Source: Nostoc sp. NIES-3756 | Lineage (GTDB): Bacteria > Cyanobacteriota > Cyanobacteriia > Cyanobacteriales > Nostocaceae | NCBI RefSeq assembly: GCF_001548375.1 | Contig: NZ_AP017295.1 | Span: 4,870,501-4,934,500 of the forward strand | Direction of reading: 5' to 3' | DNA length: 64,000 bases | Shown here: positions 44,480 through 56,314 of the stretch, one piece after another | How the letters are laid out: each line of letters starts with the position of its first letter | Numbering within the stretch: the first letter of the stretch is position 1 | Made by a program: the position numbers and the translations under genes | The notes under the pieces: generated by a model | Databases searched by the model: none | What the model saw: only the letters and a program-made list of their open reading frames with translations | What the model was told of the DNA's origin: nothing

Positions 44480-45515
44480 TATATTTTACTCCCAAGCCTG
44501 GTAAGTCATTTGGTAACACTCGTCCCTCTTGTAGCAACGCCCCTGTAAAGGGATCATCACTTAAGTTGAGGTGACTATCTAAGTCTAAATAATCAGCCAG
44601 TGGCGCTAGTTGTGCCGCAGCCGTATTTGATAGTGTACTGTCAGAATAACAGCCAAACATGACTTGCAACCCACAAGCCTTAGCTGTATGCACCATTCGT
44701 AGTGCTTCAGTTAAACCCCCCGATTTCATCAATTTAATATTAATGCCATCAGCATAATTAGCTAAACGGGGAATATCAGTACTATTGAAGCAACTTTCAT
44801 CAACAAATATTGGTAGGGGAGATTGTGCCTTCAATTTAATTAAATCCTCTTCCCGCCCCCTAATTAATGGCTGTTCGACATACTTAATACCCAGATCAGC
44901 CAGCCAACTGCACATTTGAACTGCATCAGCCAAATTCCATCCGCCATTGGCATCGACAAAACATTCCTGCTTTGGGGCTTCGTCCTTCACCGCTAAAAGC
45001 ATTTGTTTGTCTGCTTCTATACCATCAGGATTGCCTAACTTCACTTTCAAGAGGCGAACATCTGTTAATTCCAGCCAGTCTCTTGTCCGTATTCTTGCCC
45101 CTTGGGGTGTATCAATACCAATAGTAACTGAAGTTGGAACTATAGAATTTCGATCAAGACCCCAAATTTGCCACAGGGGTAAACCTACACGCTTACCCAA
45201 CCAGTCGTGCAGTGCAATATCTAAAGCTGCCCTCACCCCTGAAGGAACTTGATATTTTATGAATAATTGCTCGATTTCTTGTCTCTGCAAAGGGCTAAAT
45301 GGTTGTAATAGTGGCACAAGTTGCTGCAAGTAGTCTTTGATAGTCTCAGTAGACTGTCCATAATTACCTACGCCAAAAGGTGAAGCTTCACCCCAGCCTT
45401 CGATGTCGTCATGGATAATCTTCACCCAGACATTTGTCGTCTTTGCTGTAGTACCGCGACTAATAGTCAAAGGAAATCTTTTATTGACCGTAAATAAACT
45501 AATTTCTACCTGCAT
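44463..45515 (-). CDS. dgcA: Enolase-superfamily dipeptide epimerase / N-acetyl-D-Glu racemase (DgcA-like)
   Basis: 350 residues of the mandelate racemase subgroup. Catalytic pattern visible: K157-V-K159, metal ligands D188 (FVDANGGW), E214 (YVEQPL), D239 (FVDESC), and K261 (INIKLMKSGG). This is the L-Ala-D/L-Glu epimerase family. Substrate may be murein dipeptide or N-acetyl-D-glutamate; overlap with DUF1611 favours the latter. The pair is transcribed towards the amidase and GTPase genes. Confidence 0.82.
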   Translation of the reverse strand: MQVEISLFTVNKRFPLTISRGTTAKTTNVWVKIIHDDIEGWGEASPFGVGNYGQSTETIKDYLQQLVPLLQPFSPLQRQEIEQLFIKYQVPSGVRAALDIALHDWLGKRVGLPLWQIWGLDRNSIVPTSVTIGIDTPQGARIRTRDWLELTDVRLLKVKLGNPDGIEADKQMLLAVKDEAPKQECFVDANGGWNLADAVQMCSWLADLGIKYVEQPLIRGREEDLIKLKAQSPLPIFVDESCFNSTDIPRLANYADGINIKLMKSGGLTEALRMVHTAKACGLQVMFGCYSDSTLSNTAAAQLAPLADYLDLDSHLNLSDDPFTGALLQEGRVLPNDLPGLGVKYSASAT

Positions 45516-45652
45516 AAAGAATGCTCAATCTTTGCCGAGAGCAAAAATAGTGTAAATACAAAGTCTAGCTTATTTGAGGTATCTGTTATACTTTTTTACA
45601 TTAATTATATATTGATAAAAGTTTAAGTTATAGGTAGTAAATAAATAAATCT

Positions 45653-46207
45653 ATGAGTAAATTACAAAAATGGCAAATTTTAAACTCAAAAATGGTCTTA
45701 AATCATCAATGGTGTCAAGTTAGACAAGATGAGGTTAAATTACCAAGCGGTGCAATAATCGATGACTATTTTGTAAATATTAAGCCTGATATTGTCTTAG
45801 TTTTTCCTATCACTGCTAATAGAGAAGTCATCTTTGTGCGTCAATACAGACACGGGGCAGAAAACTTTTTTATAGAACTACCAGCTGGGAGATTTGACCC
45901 CAAACAAGAAAGTGCTGAAGATGCAGGTTTAAGAGAATTACAAGAAGAAACTGGTTATACAGCCAAACAACTAATAAAAATTGGCACTCTATACGATAAT
46001 CCCAGTAAAGAAACTAATCAAATTCATTTCTTCTTGGCAGAGAATGTTATTAAAGTTGGAGAACAAAATTTGGATATTACAGAAGAGATAGAAGTCATCT
46101 TGATTCCTGTAGATTCAATTTTAGAGAAAATTACTCAAGGTGAAATTTCAGTAGCGGGAACTGTTGCCGCTCTATTTTTAGGGTTAAAGTTTGTGGCTGA
46201 TAAATAA
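45653..46207 (+). CDS. NUDIX hydrolase, ADP-ribose pyrophosphatase-like
   Basis: 184 residues. Complete Nudix box: GRFDPKQESAEDAGLRELQEETGY. The flanking FVRQYRHGAENFFIELPAG motif is typical of ADP-sugar pyrophosphatases. Hydrolyses nucleoside diphosphate-X compounds. Single gene, divergent from the epimerase across 137 bp of AT-rich sequence. Confidence 0.93.
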   Translation: MSKLQKWQILNSKMVLNHQWCQVRQDEVKLPSGAIIDDYFVNIKPDIVLVFPITANREVIFVRQYRHGAENFFIELPAGRFDPKQESAEDAGLRELQEETGYTAKQLIKIGTLYDNPSKETNQIHFFLAENVIKVGEQNLDITEEIEVILIPVDSILEKITQGEISVAGTVAALFLGLKFVADK

Positions 46208-46282
46208 GCTTAGAAATACAGCATACCTGAGAGCAAACATATATTGTTGTTAGCATAGTTTCAAAACTAGTTCGATAAATGT

Positions 46283-46444
46283 ATAAAAATTAAAGCAATC
46301 ATTCACCCAGCAGCAGAAGGCAGCTATTGGGCAGAAGTTCCGGCGCTTCCTGGTTGTATTACTGAAGGTGAGACAATGGAGGAAGTGTTAGCTAATTTGA
46401 AGGATGCTATCGAAGGTTGGCTTGATGTTGCGATCGCAAGTTAG
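46283..46444 (+). pseudogene. HicB-type antitoxin gene without start codon
   Basis: The frame reads IKIKAIIHPAAEGSYWAEV..LPGCITEGETMEEVLANLKDAIEGWLDVA, an almost perfect HicB N-terminal domain. The expected ATG before KIKAI is ATA (46283), and no ATG, GTG or TTG precedes it before an in-frame stop at 46268. It stops after 53 codons next to a HIP1 site, shorter than usual (about 70). No hicA follows directly. Use of ATA or ATT as start cannot be fully excluded. Confidence 0.75.
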
Positions 46445-46497
46445 AAAGTTAATTGTGAAGCTATGATCTAAGCAATAAAAGGCGCTAGTAAATTTCG

Positions 46498-46707
46498 ATG
46501 AAAATCTTTACTGCTATTATTGATAAAGATTTGGATACAAATCTCTATGTAGGCTATGTCCCTGGATTTGCAGGAGCGCATTCTCAGGGAGAAACTTTAG
46601 ATGAGTTACAACACAACCTCCGCGAAGTAATTGAAATGCTTCTGGAAGATGAAGAAGTAATTTTTACGACACAATTTGTTGGTACACAGCAGATTGTGGT
46701 TAACTGA
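46498..46707 (+). CDS. hicB: HicB-type antitoxin
   Basis: 69 residues of the HicB partial RNase H-like fold: MKIFTAIIDKDLDTNLYVGYVPGFAGAHSQGETLDELQHNLREVIEMLLED. Antitoxin of a type II pair; its partner hicA follows 3 bp downstream but is frameshifted. The gene order antitoxin-toxin is common in cyanobacteria. It has no DNA-binding domain at its C-terminus that I can see. Confidence 0.85.
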   Translation: MKIFTAIIDKDLDTNLYVGYVPGFAGAHSQGETLDELQHNLREVIEMLLEDEEVIFTTQFVGTQQIVVN

Positions 46708-46710
46708 GCA

Positions 46711-46936
46711 ATGAGCAAAATTCCTTGTCCTCAAACCACAAGAGGTTGTCCGCATTTTAGAAAACCTCGGCTTTGTGGAGGTTCAGCAAAAAGGCTCACA
46801 TAAGCAGTTTCGTCATGAGGATGGACAAGGCACAACCGTTCCATTTCACCAAGGTTGGGACATATCTCCCAGTTTGCTACGAAAGATAGCCAGCGACATT
46901 TATTTAACAGTTGAGGAACTGTTAGAGGCGAGATAA
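46711..46936 (+). pseudogene. hicA: hicA toxin gene with a one-base frameshift
   Basis: ATG 46711 starts MSKIP, then one extra T in ATTCCTTGTCC (about 46721-46731) shifts the frame. The correct frame resumes as KPQEVVRILENLGFVEV..KGSHKQFRHEDG..TTVPFH, with the double-stranded RNA-binding fold and the catalytic His of GSHKQF, ending at TAA 46934-46936. Removing one T gives MSKIPVLKPQ, the family start. In the true frame no ATG/GTG/TTG lies upstream, so the toxin should be dead unless the base is a sequencing error. Confidence 0.88.
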
Positions 46937-46969
46937 TCTCAACGCCTCTTTTGGAAGCTATCGGTAAAT

Positions 46970-48772
46970 CTATTCCTCTACTTCTTTCGTAAAACTGTAA
47001 ATCTTTTGCGTCTCTAAATCATTACCCACCGAAGAAGGTAATTCATGAGGTGAAATTGTCTGCCTGTCTAACTGCACTTGCAAATTACTCAAAGGATCGC
47101 TACCTGAAGAAATCAAAAATTCTAATTTTTGAACGTAAGGCAAGCTTGCTAGGTTATCCAATATTGGCAAAATTGCTTGTAGATAAGGATGTCCAGTTTG
47201 GCGATACCAATCACAACTAGCAACTTTTGCTTGGTCAAAGCCTAAGTGTACTGTTAAGGCTGGTTCATCGAACAGAGCGATCGCCAAAGGACGGGCTTCT
47301 TCCTGCAATAATAAATCATGGCTTCTGACTAAATGCCGCAATTTCTCCAACCGCTCATAGCGTTTTGTCACTAATTGCGGGTCATCTTGCCAGTGGATGG
47401 CTACAGTTACTAGGTAAGTCTGCAACAACATATGACCTAGTTTTTTCGCCTTGGTGGCTAAGTAGTAAGAATTGTAATCGTTGGCTTCAATTAATAACGG
47501 CACGCGGTCAACTACTTCCAAGCCGTAACCCTTAACACCAGCAATCTTTCGGGGATTGTTGGTAATTAGGCGAATCTTCTTCACACCCAAATCCATTAGC
47601 ATTTGCGCTCCCATCCCATAATCGCGCAAATCGGCGGGGAAGCCCAAACGCTCATTCGCCTCCACCGTATCTAATCCCATATCTTGTAAGGAGTAGGCTT
47701 TGAGTTTATTGATTAACCCAATCCCGCGTCCTTCTTGTCGCAGGTAAACTACGACACCTTGACCAGCCGACTCAATCATTTTCAACGCCGCTACAAGCTG
47801 CATCCGACAATCACAGCGCAAAGAACCCAAGGCATCACCCGTTAAACATTCCGAGTGCATCCGCACCATCACAGGCTCATCGCGGAAATTTTCTGGTTTG
47901 CCCTTGACAATAGCAACGTGTTCTGTATTGTCTAAGGTGTGGCGATAGGCGTAAATGTCAAATTGACCGAATTGACTAGGTAATTTAGTGACCACCTCAC
48001 GATACACTAAGCGATCATGTTGCAGACGATAGCTAATTAAATCGGCAATACTAATAATTTTTAAATTGTGGTTCTTGGCATAATCAATTAACTGCTGTAA
48101 CCGTGCCATTGAACCATCGGGGTTTTGAATCTCACAAATCACCCCAGCCGGATATAGTCCTGCCAAGCGAGATAAATCAACAGCCGCCTCTGTATGTCCA
48201 GCGCGTTTGAGTACGCCGCCAGCTTTAGCACGTAAGGGGAAAATATGACCAGGACGACGTAAATCTGATGGTTTTGTGGCTGGGTTGAGTGTTACCTGAA
48301 TTGTCCGCGCCCTGTCTTCGGCGGAGATGCCTGTAGATACACCCAGATGAGGGCTAGCATCAATACTGACAGTAAAAGCCGTCTGGTTAGGGTCGGTGAT
48401 ATTTGTCACCATCAATGGTAAATCGAGTTCATCCAAGCGATCGCCAGTCATCGCCAGACAAATCAGTCCTCTGGCCTCCACTGCCATAAAATTGATCATG
48501 TCAGGCGTGGCAAATTGGGCGGCACATATTAAATCGCCTTCATTTTCTCGGTTTTCGTCATCTACCACTACAATGGCACGACCCGCTTTCAGGTCTGATA
48601 ACGCAGCATCAATAGAATCAAACATAAACTTTTCTGTTGAAGAGGCAGATACTTGAGGAACAACACCCGTGTCTAGTTTCTCCCCATTCTGGGGATTAGT
48701 GAAAGACTGCTGTGTATTTTTAGGTTGTGACACAGAGGATTTTGAGCCAGCGATAGTAAATTTTTTTAACAA
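46970..48772 (-). CDS. ribBA: Bifunctional riboflavin enzyme RibBA
   Basis: Makes both riboflavin precursors. The DHBP synthase domain (about 50-255; [29 protein letters not shown]) converts ribulose-5-P. The GTP cyclohydrolase II domain (about 265-460; [20 protein letters not shown]n-Cys motif, [11 protein letters not shown]) opens GTP. A C-terminal extension of about 140 residues (about 460-600) occurs in cyanobacterial forms. The start is uncertain: TTG 48772 gives a 49-residue low-complexity N-terminus, and the first in-frame ATG is at 48625, inside the conserved region. Confidence 0.93.
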   Translation of the reverse strand: MLKKFTIAGSKSSVSQPKNTQQSFTNPQNGEKLDTGVVPQVSASSTEKFMFDSIDAALSDLKAGRAIVVVDDENRENEGDLICAAQFATPDMINFMAVEARGLICLAMTGDRLDELDLPLMVTNITDPNQTAFTVSIDASPHLGVSTGISAEDRARTIQVTLNPATKPSDLRRPGHIFPLRAKAGGVLKRAGHTEAAVDLSRLAGLYPAGVICEIQNPDGSMARLQQLIDYAKNHNLKIISIADLISYRLQHDRLVYREVVTKLPSQFGQFDIYAYRHTLDNTEHVAIVKGKPENFRDEPVMVRMHSECLTGDALGSLRCDCRMQLVAALKMIESAGQGVVVYLRQEGRGIGLINKLKAYSLQDMGLDTVEANERLGFPADLRDYGMGAQMLMDLGVKKIRLITNNPRKIAGVKGYGLEVVDRVPLLIEANDYNSYYLATKAKKLGHMLLQTYLVTVAIHWQDDPQLVTKRYERLEKLRHLVRSHDLLLQEEARPLAIALFDEPALTVHLGFDQAKVASCDWYRQTGHPYLQAILPILDNLASLPYVQKLEFLISSGSDPLSNLQVQLDRQTISPHELPSSVGNDLETQKIYSFTKEVEE

Positions 48773-48981
48773 TTTCTTATTCTAGATTGTAGCTCGTTTA
48801 TACGGCGAAGATATAGACTAGCAATGTTTTGATTAGGAGGCAGGAGGCAGGAGGCAGAAGGCAAGAGTTAATGATTATAATCTCCCTCTGCTCCTCGGCT
48901 TCCTCATCTTCCCACTCAAAATAAGTTCTATAGTTGATAGCTAATCACAAACTAACCAAATACGGATAAGGATTTGAGAAC

Positions 48982-50040
48982 ATGGGCAATTTTCGGCGCG
49001 TACCCGTTGGGATTGTTGGCGCGTCAGGCTATGGTGGAGTGCAATTAGTGCGATTGCTGATGGATCATCCAAACGTCGAACTAGTTTACTTAGGTGGAGA
49101 CAGTAGTATTGGGAAATCTTTTGCGTCTCTCTACCCTCACTTAGCTCATGCAGTTAAATTACCAATTGAGGAAATAGACCCAGAAGTGATTGCGCGTCGC
49201 TGCGAAGTGGTGTTTCTGGCGCTAGATAATGGTTTGGCTTGTCAAATTGCCCCAACCTTGTTGGAGAAAGGTTGTAAAGTACTAGATTTAAGTGCAGACT
49301 ATCGATTCCGTGATTTGCTTACTTACAGTGCATGGTATGGTTTGGAAAGGAGCGATCGCACTACAGCTGCCACTGCGGTATATGGATTACCTGAAATCTA
49401 CCGTGAGCAAATTTCCGAAGCCCAATTAGTAGGGTGTCCTGGTGGCTACGCTACAGCCAGCCTCTTGGCATTGTTCCCTCTGTTAAAGCAAGGGTTAATC
49501 GCCCCAGAAACCGCTATTGTTGACGCTAAATCCGGCGCGTCCGGTGGTGGTAGGGATGCTAAAACTTATTTATTATTAGCAGAAGCAGACAATTCTCTTG
49601 CTCCTTATAGTGTAGTACGTCACCGCCAGACTCCAGAAATCGAGCAAATTTGTAGTGATTTGGCTGGTCACGAAGTCACAGTTTTATTTACACCACACCT
49701 CGTTCCTATAGTCCGGGGAACCTTGGCCACTGTATACGCTATTCTCCGCGACCCTGGTTTAGTCGGTGATGATTTAACTACTATTTTTACAGCATTTTAC
49801 CGTAATTCCCCTTGGGTAAAAGTCTGTGAAAGTGGTATTTATCCTCAAACAAAATGGGCGACTGGCAGCAATCTTTGTTATCTCGGTGTAGCTGTTGACT
49901 CGCGTACTGGTCGGGTAGTTGCTATGTCAGCAATTGATAACTTAATCAAAGGCCAGGCGGGTCAAGCAATTCAGTGTCTCAATATCATGATGGGATGGGA
50001 TGAAACATTGGGACTGCCTAATTTGGGGTTTTATCCGTAA
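48982..50040 (+). CDS. argC: N-acetyl-gamma-glutamyl-phosphate reductase
   Basis: Third step of arginine synthesis; NADPH reduction of N-acetylglutamyl phosphate. 352 residues: [17 protein letters not shown] (Rossmann, residues about 10-25), catalytic C152 in GCPGGYAT, and [17 protein letters not shown] is nine bases before the ATG. Arginine also feeds cyanophycin in this group. Converges with eno; the two stops share a repeat that can form a hairpin. Confidence 0.97.
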   Translation: MGNFRRVPVGIVGASGYGGVQLVRLLMDHPNVELVYLGGDSSIGKSFASLYPHLAHAVKLPIEEIDPEVIARRCEVVFLALDNGLACQIAPTLLEKGCKVLDLSADYRFRDLLTYSAWYGLERSDRTTAATAVYGLPEIYREQISEAQLVGCPGGYATASLLALFPLLKQGLIAPETAIVDAKSGASGGGRDAKTYLLLAEADNSLAPYSVVRHRQTPEIEQICSDLAGHEVTVLFTPHLVPIVRGTLATVYAILRDPGLVGDDLTTIFTAFYRNSPWVKVCESGIYPQTKWATGSNLCYLGVAVDSRTGRVVAMSAIDNLIKGQAGQAIQCLNIMMGWDETLGLPNLGFYP

Positions 50041-50042
50041 TG

Positions 50043-50155
50043 ATGGGGAGTAGGGAGTGGTGGTTCTCTTTCAGAGACGCTAACGCGAACAACTACGCTC
50101 ACCAACCAAGAGTGGGGAGTGGTGAATAATCAAGCCATTCCCTACTCCCTACTCA
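50043..50155. terminator. Inverted repeat between convergent argC and eno
   Basis: agtagggagt-type sequence (about 50047-50058) and actccctact (about 50143-50152) are inverse complements. Between them lies a Nostoc repeat with cagagacgctaacgcgaac. It could work as a bidirectional terminator. Confidence 0.45.
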
Positions 50156-51493
<1,338 letters not shown>

Positions 51494-51559
51494 TCAATCC
51501 CATCGCTAGCATAGGCGCTGAGGCGACCTATTGGCTCAGATTAAATGAAGATTTCCAAA

Positions 51560-51608
51560 GTCAATAGTCATTAGTTATTAGTCAATAGTCAATAGTCATT
51601 AGTCAATA
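51560..51608. repeat. Heptamer repeat array between eno and LolA-like gene
   Basis: Seven heptamers (gtcaata, gtcatta, gttatta, gtcaata, gtcaata, gtcatta, gtcaata): the longest gtcaata-type array in the window. It lies in the divergent promoter space. Confidence 0.85.
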
Positions 51609-51678
51609 GTTGTTTTTTGGTGTTCTGGGGAGACTAGAGAAATGAGTAAAATTGATTACTGCGAAATTGAGGATACTT

Positions 51679-52515
51679 ATGAAAGTTAGTTTAATGGCGA
51701 TCGCATTCTTCGGCAGTGTGTCCATGTTAGGGCAAGCAGTGAGTGCTTTCCATCCACCTTTACCGCCATCGCTTCATCCTACTACCATTAGTCAAGCCAC
51801 AGAACAGGTAGATTTAGCTTTGTTGGCGCAAATGGTGACTAATTTATTAAAAAGCGATCGCTATCAAACAGATTCCCAAATAGAATTTAAAGTTGGCTCT
51901 AAAGGTACTGAAAGGACAATCTACCTGCAAAGTAAAATGATTATGCAGTCGGGGAGAAAGTTCCGAGCAGAAATTACTTACAATAAACCTGGAAAATCAC
52001 CCCAACCTGGAAATTTAGTTATTTCTGATGGTAAGCAAGTCTGGATTTACAGATCCGACTTAAAACAGTACGCCGTTACCTCATATTTTGATTTTAAAGA
52101 TTCTAACGATTGGGTTTTAATTGGTCTATCCTCCTTTGTTTTCTTGGATTTTCCTGAGGAGGATAGAAAAGTTGCAGCTAATGGTAACTTATCACAGAGA
52201 AACGTTTTAACATACCTGAACGTGGATGGTAGGACTGGATTTAAAGGCATTAGGCAAAAAGTTGATGGTCAAGAGGTTTACGTTTACAACTACAAACATC
52301 CAACAGATGAATTTACACTAAATGCAGTTGTCAATCCTCAAACAGCTAACCTCAAGCAAGTACAGTTAATAGGGAAATCCAAAAATTTAGATATTTTTGT
52401 AACAGAAAGAATTGTCAATAAAATCACAAATCCTATTATCAGGACTGGTACATTCCGATTTTTCCCCCCAAAAGGAACTAAAAGAGTCAAAACTCTCTCT
52501 ATCAAACCTTTGTAA
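51679..52515 (+). CDS. LolA-like / DUF2092-type secreted protein
   Basis: A 278-residue exported protein with signal peptide (MKVSLMAIAFFGSVSMLGQAVSA). The domain (about 50-278) resembles LolA/LolB lipoprotein carriers: MTNLLKSDRYQTDSQIEF...AEITYNKPG...VISDGKQVWIYRSDLKQYAV. GAGGA five bases before ATG 51679 decides the start over 51652. Probably binds lipids or lipoproteins in the periplasm. No operon partner. Confidence 0.8.
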   Translation: MKVSLMAIAFFGSVSMLGQAVSAFHPPLPPSLHPTTISQATEQVDLALLAQMVTNLLKSDRYQTDSQIEFKVGSKGTERTIYLQSKMIMQSGRKFRAEITYNKPGKSPQPGNLVISDGKQVWIYRSDLKQYAVTSYFDFKDSNDWVLIGLSSFVFLDFPEEDRKVAANGNLSQRNVLTYLNVDGRTGFKGIRQKVDGQEVYVYNYKHPTDEFTLNAVVNPQTANLKQVQLIGKSKNLDIFVTERIVNKITNPIIRTGTFRFFPPKGTKRVKTLSIKPL

Positions 52516-52621
52516 AGAAAGTAGGGAAAGGAGAAAGGAAGAAGCCTTTAACTACTCTGCCTTCTGCCTTCTGTACAATGTTGGCAGAAATCAATAATTG
52601 TACAAACTACTAGAGGTCACT

Positions 52622-53056
52622 ATGCGCTTATTACATACAATGCTACGGGTGGGCAACTTGGAAGAATCCCTAAAATTTTACTGTGATGTTCTGGGAATGA
52701 AGTTACTACGGAGAAAAGATTATCCAGGGGGAGAATTTACCTTGGCTTTCGTTGGCTACGGCGACGAAAGCGATAATTCAGTTATAGAACTAACCTACAA
52801 TTGGGGAGTAGACAAGTACGAATTGGGTAATGCTTACGGTCATATCGCCCTTGGTGTAGATGATATCTACGCCACCTGTGAATCTATTAGAAATCAGGGC
52901 GGTAAAGTTACAAGAGAACCAGGGCCAATGAAACATGGTTCAACCGTAATTGCTTTCGTCGAAGACCCAGACGGATACAAAATTGAACTCATCCAACTAG
53001 GTACTCAAAGTTCGACAGTAAAACAAGAAGCACCAGAACAACTGGTGAAAAATTAG
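52622..53056 (+). CDS. gloA: Lactoylglutathione lyase (glyoxalase I)
   Basis: Detoxifies methylglyoxal as glutathione adduct. 144 residues: [31 protein letters not shown] with the first metal His (H5), Glu in VIELTYNWG, His in [10 protein letters not shown], and Glu in KIELIQ. AGAGGT before ATG 52622 fixes the start; the frame reaches 52598. The last 15 residues are a polar tail. Confidence 0.95.
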   Translation: MRLLHTMLRVGNLEESLKFYCDVLGMKLLRRKDYPGGEFTLAFVGYGDESDNSVIELTYNWGVDKYELGNAYGHIALGVDDIYATCESIRNQGGKVTREPGPMKHGSTVIAFVEDPDGYKIELIQLGTQSSTVKQEAPEQLVKN

Positions 53057-53441
53057 AGACTAGGGAAAGGGGAAGGGGGAAGGCTTCTCCCTCATCTCCC
53101 AAATCCCTGTCTACCAAATTAAATATTTTCTTCCACCTAGCTTGCAAAGTAAGCTCATAAAGGTGTTTTCGTTTTACATTAGGAAATAGATGGTGAGTCA
53201 AGCTAAAACTGAGTACAACATTTCCTTAATTTGTAGAGAAAGAACCAACTAAACTCTCTGCGTTCTTTTGGCTTACATCCTCTTCCTCTGGGTTCAATAA
53301 GTAACTCTTTATACAAAAATATATTTATTTGATGTGTTTATGATCTAACAGAATTATTGTTAAATAACCTCTAGTTGTCTTCTTAACCCAGATTTTATAT
53401 CCAAAATACAAGTCCGAAATAATACATCAAAAATCGTAAAA
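53057..53441. other. Intergenic leader of clpB
   Basis: This 385-bp region starts with a purine/pyrimidine repeat (about 53060-53105) and continues AT-rich. It contains ctctgcgttcttttggctt-type repeat remnants at about 53260. No ORF is supported and I cannot place a heat-shock promoter or CIRCE element. Confidence 0.5.
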
Positions 53442-56084
53442 ATGCAGCCTACAGATCCTAATAAATTTACAGATAAAGCCTGGGAAGCCATAGTCAAATC
53501 CCAAGATATAGTCCGTGCATATCAACAACAGCAACTAGACGTTGAACATTTAATTCTTGCCCTCATAGAAGACCCCACTAGTTTAGCTATCCGCGTTTTA
53601 GGTCGTGCAGAAATTGATCCAATTCGTTTACAACAGCAATTAGAAGCGTTTACCCAACGCCAACCCAAAGTAGGCAAAAGTGAACAGCTTTACCTTGGTC
53701 GCAGTTTAGATGTGATGCTTGATCGCGCTGAGGAAATCCGCGAGAGAATGAAGGATAGTTACATCTCCGTAGAACATATCCTCCTAGCTTTTGTCGATGA
53801 TGAACGGGTTGGTCGGCGGGTACTTAAGGGTTTTAATGTAGATAGTGTCAAGATAGAAGCAAGTATCAAAACAGTTCGTGGTAGCCAAAAAGTGACAGAC
53901 CAAAACCCAGAATCCCGCTATGAAGCCTTACAGAAATTTGGTCGAGATTTAACAGAACAGGCGAAAGCAGGGAAATTAGACCCAGTAATTGGACGAGATG
54001 ATGAGATTCGCCGGGTAATTCAGGTGTTGTCAAGGCGTAGCAAAAATAACCCAGTTTTGATCGGTGAACCTGGGGTGGGTAAGACTGCGATCGCCGAAGC
54101 TTTGGCACAGCGTATAGTTAATGGTGATGTTCCCGAATCTTTGAAAAACCGTCAACTCATTTCCCTAGATATCGGTAGTTTGATTGCTGGGGCAAAATAC
54201 CGGGGTGAATTTGAAGACCGTTTAAAAGCCGTCCTCAAGGAAGTTACAGAATCCAACGGTAACATTGTTTTATTTATCGATGAACTACATACCGTCGTCG
54301 GTACTGGTTCCAGCCAACAAGGGGCGATGGATGCAGGGAATTTACTCAAACCCATGTTGGCAAGGGGCGAACTGCGTTGTATTGGTGCTACTACCTTAGA
54401 TGAGTTTCGCAAATTTATTGAGAAAGATGCAGCCCTAGAACGGCGTTTTCAACAAGTATACGTAGACCAGCCCAGTGTGGAAAATACAATTTCCATTTTG
54501 CGGGGATTAAAGGAACGCTACGAAGTCCACCACAATGTGAAAATTTCCGACTCCGCACTGGTAGCTGCAGCTACATTATCAGCGAGGTATATTAGCGATC
54601 GCTTCCTACCCGATAAGGCTATTGATTTAGTCGATGAAGCTGCGGCACAGTTAAAAATGGAAATCACTTCCAAGCCCGCAGATTTGGAAGCCATCGACCG
54701 CCGTTTGATGCAGTTAGAAATGGAAAAGCTGTCTTTGGCTGGGGAAGAGAAAGTAGCAGCCGCAACCAAAGAGCGTTTGCAACGAATTGAGTCAGAAATC
54801 ACCAATTTAACTGAAAAACAGCAGGATTTAAACAATCAGTGGCAAGGAGAAAAGCAAGTATTAGAAGCTATCAGCCTGTTAAAGAAAGAAGAAGAAGCTT
54901 TAAGGGTGCAAATTGAACAAGCAGAGCGGGCTTATGATTTGAATAAAGCGGCTGAGTTGAAGTATGGCAAACTGGAGGGAGTACAGCGCGATCGCGAAGC
55001 TAAAGAAGCAAAGCTATTAGAATTACAAAGCCAAGGTTCTACCCTTTTGCGTGAACAAGTCACCGAAGCCGACATCGCCGAAATCGTCGCCAAGTGGACA
55101 GGTATCCCTGTAAATCGCCTGTTGGAGTCAGAACGACAAAAACTCCTGCAACTCGAAAGCCATCTCCATCAACGGGTAATAGGACAACAGGAAGCAGTGG
55201 AAGCAGTCTCCGCCGCCATCCGTCGCGCCCGTGCGGGAATGAAAGACCCCAACCGTCCCATTGGTTCTTTTCTATTCATGGGGCCAACTGGCGTAGGTAA
55301 AACTGAACTCGCCCGTGCTTTAGCCCAATTCCTCTTTGACTCCGATGATGCTTTAGTGCGCTTGGATATGTCTGAGTACATGGAAAAACACTCAGTCTCC
55401 CGCCTAGTTGGTGCGCCTCCTGGTTATGTAGGCTACGAAGAAGGTGGTCAACTTTCTGAAGCTGTGCGCCGTCATCCTTATTCTGTAGTGTTATTGGATG
55501 AAGTTGAGAAAGCTCACCCCGATGTGTTCAATATTTTATTACAGGTGTTGGATGATGGGAGAATTACTGATTCTCAAGGGAGAACAGTAGATTTCCGCAA
55601 CACCGTCATTGTCATGACTAGTAACATCGGTAGCGAACATATATTAGATGTGTCTGGTGATGATTCCCAGTATGAGACAATGCGAAATCGGGTCATGGAT
55701 GCCTTGCGATCGCACTTCCGCCCCGAATTTCTCAACCGCGTTGATGATACAATCCTCTTCCACACCCTCAGCCGTGATGAGATGCGCCACATCATCCGCA
55801 TTCAACTCAAACGGGTGGAAAGTCTCCTCCGAGAGCAAAAAATCTCCTTTGACATCTCCCAAGCCGCCTGTGATTTTTTAGTGGAAAAAGGCTATGACCC
55901 AGTTTATGGTGCAAGACCCCTAAAACGAGCTATTCAGCGAGAAATCGAAAACCCCCTCGCCACCAAAATCTTAGAAAACACCTTTATCTCCGGTGACACC
56001 GTTTACATAGATAAAGGAGAAAACAGCCTCATATTCACCAACAAAGCGCCAGTCAAAATTTCCCTCACACAAATCACAACCTAG
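53442..56084 (+). CDS. clpB: ClpB-type disaggregase chaperone
   Basis: A hexameric AAA+ protein that resolves aggregates with DnaK. 880 residues: N domain (1-145), NBD1 with Walker A GEPGVGKT (208-215) and [10 protein letters not shown], coiled-coil M domain (about 405-530; [20 protein letters not shown]...), NBD2 with GPTGVGKT (about 613-620), [13 protein letters not shown] and a C-terminal region ending [19 protein letters not shown]. Presence of the M domain separates it from ClpC. htpG follows in the same direction after 230 bp. Confidence 0.97.
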   Translation: MQPTDPNKFTDKAWEAIVKSQDIVRAYQQQQLDVEHLILALIEDPTSLAIRVLGRAEIDPIRLQQQLEAFTQRQPKVGKSEQLYLGRSLDVMLDRAEEIRERMKDSYISVEHILLAFVDDERVGRRVLKGFNVDSVKIEASIKTVRGSQKVTDQNPESRYEALQKFGRDLTEQAKAGKLDPVIGRDDEIRRVIQVLSRRSKNNPVLIGEPGVGKTAIAEALAQRIVNGDVPESLKNRQLISLDIGSLIAGAKYRGEFEDRLKAVLKEVTESNGNIVLFIDELHTVVGTGSSQQGAMDAGNLLKPMLARGELRCIGATTLDEFRKFIEKDAALERRFQQVYVDQPSVENTISILRGLKERYEVHHNVKISDSALVAAATLSARYISDRFLPDKAIDLVDEAAAQLKMEITSKPADLEAIDRRLMQLEMEKLSLAGEEKVAAATKERLQRIESEITNLTEKQQDLNNQWQGEKQVLEAISLLKKEEEALRVQIEQAERAYDLNKAAELKYGKLEGVQRDREAKEAKLLELQSQGSTLLREQVTEADIAEIVAKWTGIPVNRLLESERQKLLQLESHLHQRVIGQQEAVEAVSAAIRRARAGMKDPNRPIGSFLFMGPTGVGKTELARALAQFLFDSDDALVRLDMSEYMEKHSVSRLVGAPPGYVGYEEGGQLSEAVRRHPYSVVLLDEVEKAHPDVFNILLQVLDDGRITDSQGRTVDFRNTVIVMTSNIGSEHILDVSGDDSQYETMRNRVMDALRSHFRPEFLNRVDDTILFHTLSRDEMRHIIRIQLKRVESLLREQKISFDISQAACDFLVEKGYDPVYGARPLKRAIQREIENPLATKILENTFISGDTVYIDKGENSLIFTNKAPVKISLTQITT

Positions 56085-56227
56085 TTATCTATCAATCTCC
56101 GCGCCCCTGTTGCGTTTCCCTCTCCACCCCAGGTAGGGAAATCCACATCCTAGCTTGGGGGGCAAACAATCCTGGTAACTAACGGCGATCGCGTAAACTA
56201 TACCTTGAAAATCTTTATTCCTCTCAT

Positions 56228-56272
56228 GCCCTTTTATTTACTGGGTATTTACCCATAATGTAAAAGGCCTGC
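56228..56272. promoter_or_regulatory. Imperfect hairpin between clpB and htpG
   Basis: CCTTTTA..GGGT (about 56230-56247) and ACCC..TAAAAGG (about 56252-56269) can pair with internal mismatches. It lies 40-85 bp before the htpG ATG and could end clpB transcripts or act in the htpG leader. Confidence 0.35.
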
Positions 56273-56314
56273 ATGTCTTAACTACAAAAATACCTTCACA
56301 TACAATTACTTATC

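Noticed and set aside
53342..53441. CIRCE or other heat-shock operator before clpB
   Set aside because: No TTAGCACTC-N9-GAGTGCTAA inverted repeat is present.
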